From DATDRQ01 sp035291645 (GTDB lineage Bacteria; Chloroflexota; Anaerolineae; Anaerolineales; UBA4823): a stretch of 13,958 nucleotides of DNA. Below, piece by piece: positions 13,036 through 13,958 of the stretch. The stretch is taken from contig DATDRQ010000243.1 in the NCBI GenBank assembly GCA_035291645.1, positions 1-13,958 of the forward strand, given 5' to 3'. The notes beneath the pieces are model-generated. The model did not search any database. It was given only the letters and a program-made list of their open reading frames with translations, and had not been told where the DNA came from. A program made the translations under genes and the position numbers. Every line of letters starts with the position of its first letter. Positions within the stretch are counted from its first letter, which is position 1.

Positions 13036-13947
13036 TTAATTCTGTTCTAGAATTCCCTGGATAAACAGGTCCGGATCGAAGGGCTGCAGGTCATCCTCGC
13101 CCTCTCCCAGTCCCGCAAACAAGATCGGCAACCCGAGTTCCTTCTGGATGGCGAACGCCATCCCGCCGCGCGCCGAGGAGTCCAGCTTGGCAAGGATCAC
13201 TCCGGTCACCTGGACCGCGTCTTTGAAGGCGCGCGCCTGCTGCAACGCGTTTTGACCGGTGGTGGCGTCCATCACCAGCCAGACGGCGTGCGGCGCGCCC
13301 GGCATGGCTTTCCCGACCACCCGGTGGACCTTTTTCAACTCTTCCATCAGGTTATAGCGGGTGTGCAGCCGTCCTGCGGTGTCGATGATGGCGATGTCGT
13401 AGCGGCGTGAAAGCGCCGCCTGCACGGTGTCGTAGGCCACTGCACCCGGGTCTCCGTTGGGTTGTCCGGCAATTACCGGCAGGTTGACCCGTTCGGCCCA
13501 GATCTGTAACTGGTCGACGGCGGCTGCCCGGTAGGTATCGGCTGCGCCTAGAATCACTCTCTTGCCTTGTTCTTGAAAACGCTTGCCCAGCTTGGCGATG
13601 CTGGTGGTCTTCCCGGAGCCGTTTACGCCGACGATCAGGATGATCGTCGGTTGAGCAGGAAAGTTGAGCTGCGGCGATTCGCTCAACCGGCCGCGCAGCT
13701 CCTGGCGCAGAATATCCTGTAATTCGGACGATTTGGTCAAGCCTTCTTTCCGCTCGCGCTCCCATAACGTTTCCAGGATCGCTTCGCTGGTATCGACCCC
13801 CAGGTCGGCCTTAATCAACAGCGCTTCCAGCTCTTCGAAGGTATCGTCGGTAATCTCGGTCGCGCCGAGCAGGGATGCGATCTGTCCGAAGGTGGATTTG
13901 CTGGTCTTCGCCAGCCCGTCCTTCCATTTCTGGATCAGGTTTGCCAT
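13036..13947 (-). CDS. ftsY: Signal recognition particle receptor FtsY
   Basis: FtsY is the membrane-associated SRP GTPase that receives ribosome-nascent chain complexes from Ffh. The 303-residue protein has an N-domain helical bundle (about 1-95) and an NG GTPase with the P-loop GVNGSGKTT (107-115), DTYRAAAVDQL (137-147), DTAGR (189-193), the guanine-specificity motif AKLD (253-256), ARGG (259-262) and GLGEGEDDLQPF (279-290). The G4 motif has Ala where most FtsY proteins have Thr. The long acidic A domain of E. coli FtsY is absent, as in many bacteria; the basic start (MANLIQKWKDGLAK) may bind lipid. The 11 visible bases before the ATG at 13947 show no ribosome site, and the promoter lies beyond the right edge. 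Confidence 0.95.
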   Translation of the reverse strand: MANLIQKWKDGLAKTSKSTFGQIASLLGATEITDDTFEELEALLIKADLGVDTSEAILETLWERERKEGLTKSSELQDILRQELRGRLSESPQLNFPAQPTIILIVGVNGSGKTTSIAKLGKRFQEQGKRVILGAADTYRAAAVDQLQIWAERVNLPVIAGQPNGDPGAVAYDTVQAALSRRYDIAIIDTAGRLHTRYNLMEELKKVHRVVGKAMPGAPHAVWLVMDATTGQNALQQARAFKDAVQVTGVILAKLDSSARGGMAFAIQKELGLPILFAGLGEGEDDLQPFDPDLFIQGILEQN

Positions 13948-13958
13948 ACCGAATTATT

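Noticed and set aside
1..13958. CRISPR array, insertion sequence, tRNA or phage or defence genes
   Set aside because: No spaced direct repeats, transposase or integrase motifs, tRNA-like folds or known defence domains were seen by reading both strands. Almost all sequence is explained by the listed genes.

Overview
The window reads as about 14 kb of a chromosome with GC content in the high fifties (by eye), in which every supported gene lies on the minus strand. The mix suggests a Chloroflexota (Anaerolineae-like) bacterium: an unusual gene order (ftsY-prfB, then rpmF-fabD-fabG-Asp23-nusB-tatB-tatC), a DUF6585-type membrane protein, and a lipoprotein with starch-binding-like modules and a TIM barrel. 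The taxon is inferred from protein flavour and was not tested by search. No transposase, integrase, CRISPR array, tRNA or rRNA was seen. No stretch longer than about 140 bases lacks a gene.

In the direction of transcription (right to left) the first block is translation and targeting: ftsY (SRP receptor GTPase), then prfB (release factor 2). prfB is read through a programmed +1 frameshift at a CTT TGA C site, so simple ORF calling misses its first 53 residues. At the end of prfB is a perfect consensus sigma-70 promoter (TTGACA, 17 bases, TATAAT). A GC-rich hairpin with a T-rich tail sits right at the predicted start of its transcript. This promoter probably drives the second block: rpmF, fabD, fabG, an Asp23-family gene, nusB, tatB and tatC. 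These supply ribosomal protein L32, fatty-acid synthesis enzymes, a transcription antitermination factor and the Tat secretion core.

The third block, directly downstream of tatC, is five tightly spaced genes for acyl-CoA chemistry: a CitE/CLYBL-type CoA-ester lyase, two paralogous thiolase-fold proteins, and two paralogous zinc-ribbon/OB-fold (DUF35) proteins. Both thiolase-fold proteins lack the nucleophilic Cys, the His of the GHP motif and the C-terminal Cys. They are therefore unlikely to be classical thiolases. With their DUF35 partners they resemble the thiolase-fold/DUF35 aldolase complexes known from steroid side-chain degradation. This is the best candidate for an undescribed system here: a possible acyl-CoA carbon-carbon lyase module whose substrate cannot be read from the sequence.

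The last block, after a 119-base gap, is a two-gene unit with a 4-base ATGA overlap: a DUF6585-type membrane protein, and a large lipoprotein with beta-sandwich and CBM20-like modules and a glycoside-hydrolase-like TIM barrel. The lipoprotein runs off the left edge of the window.
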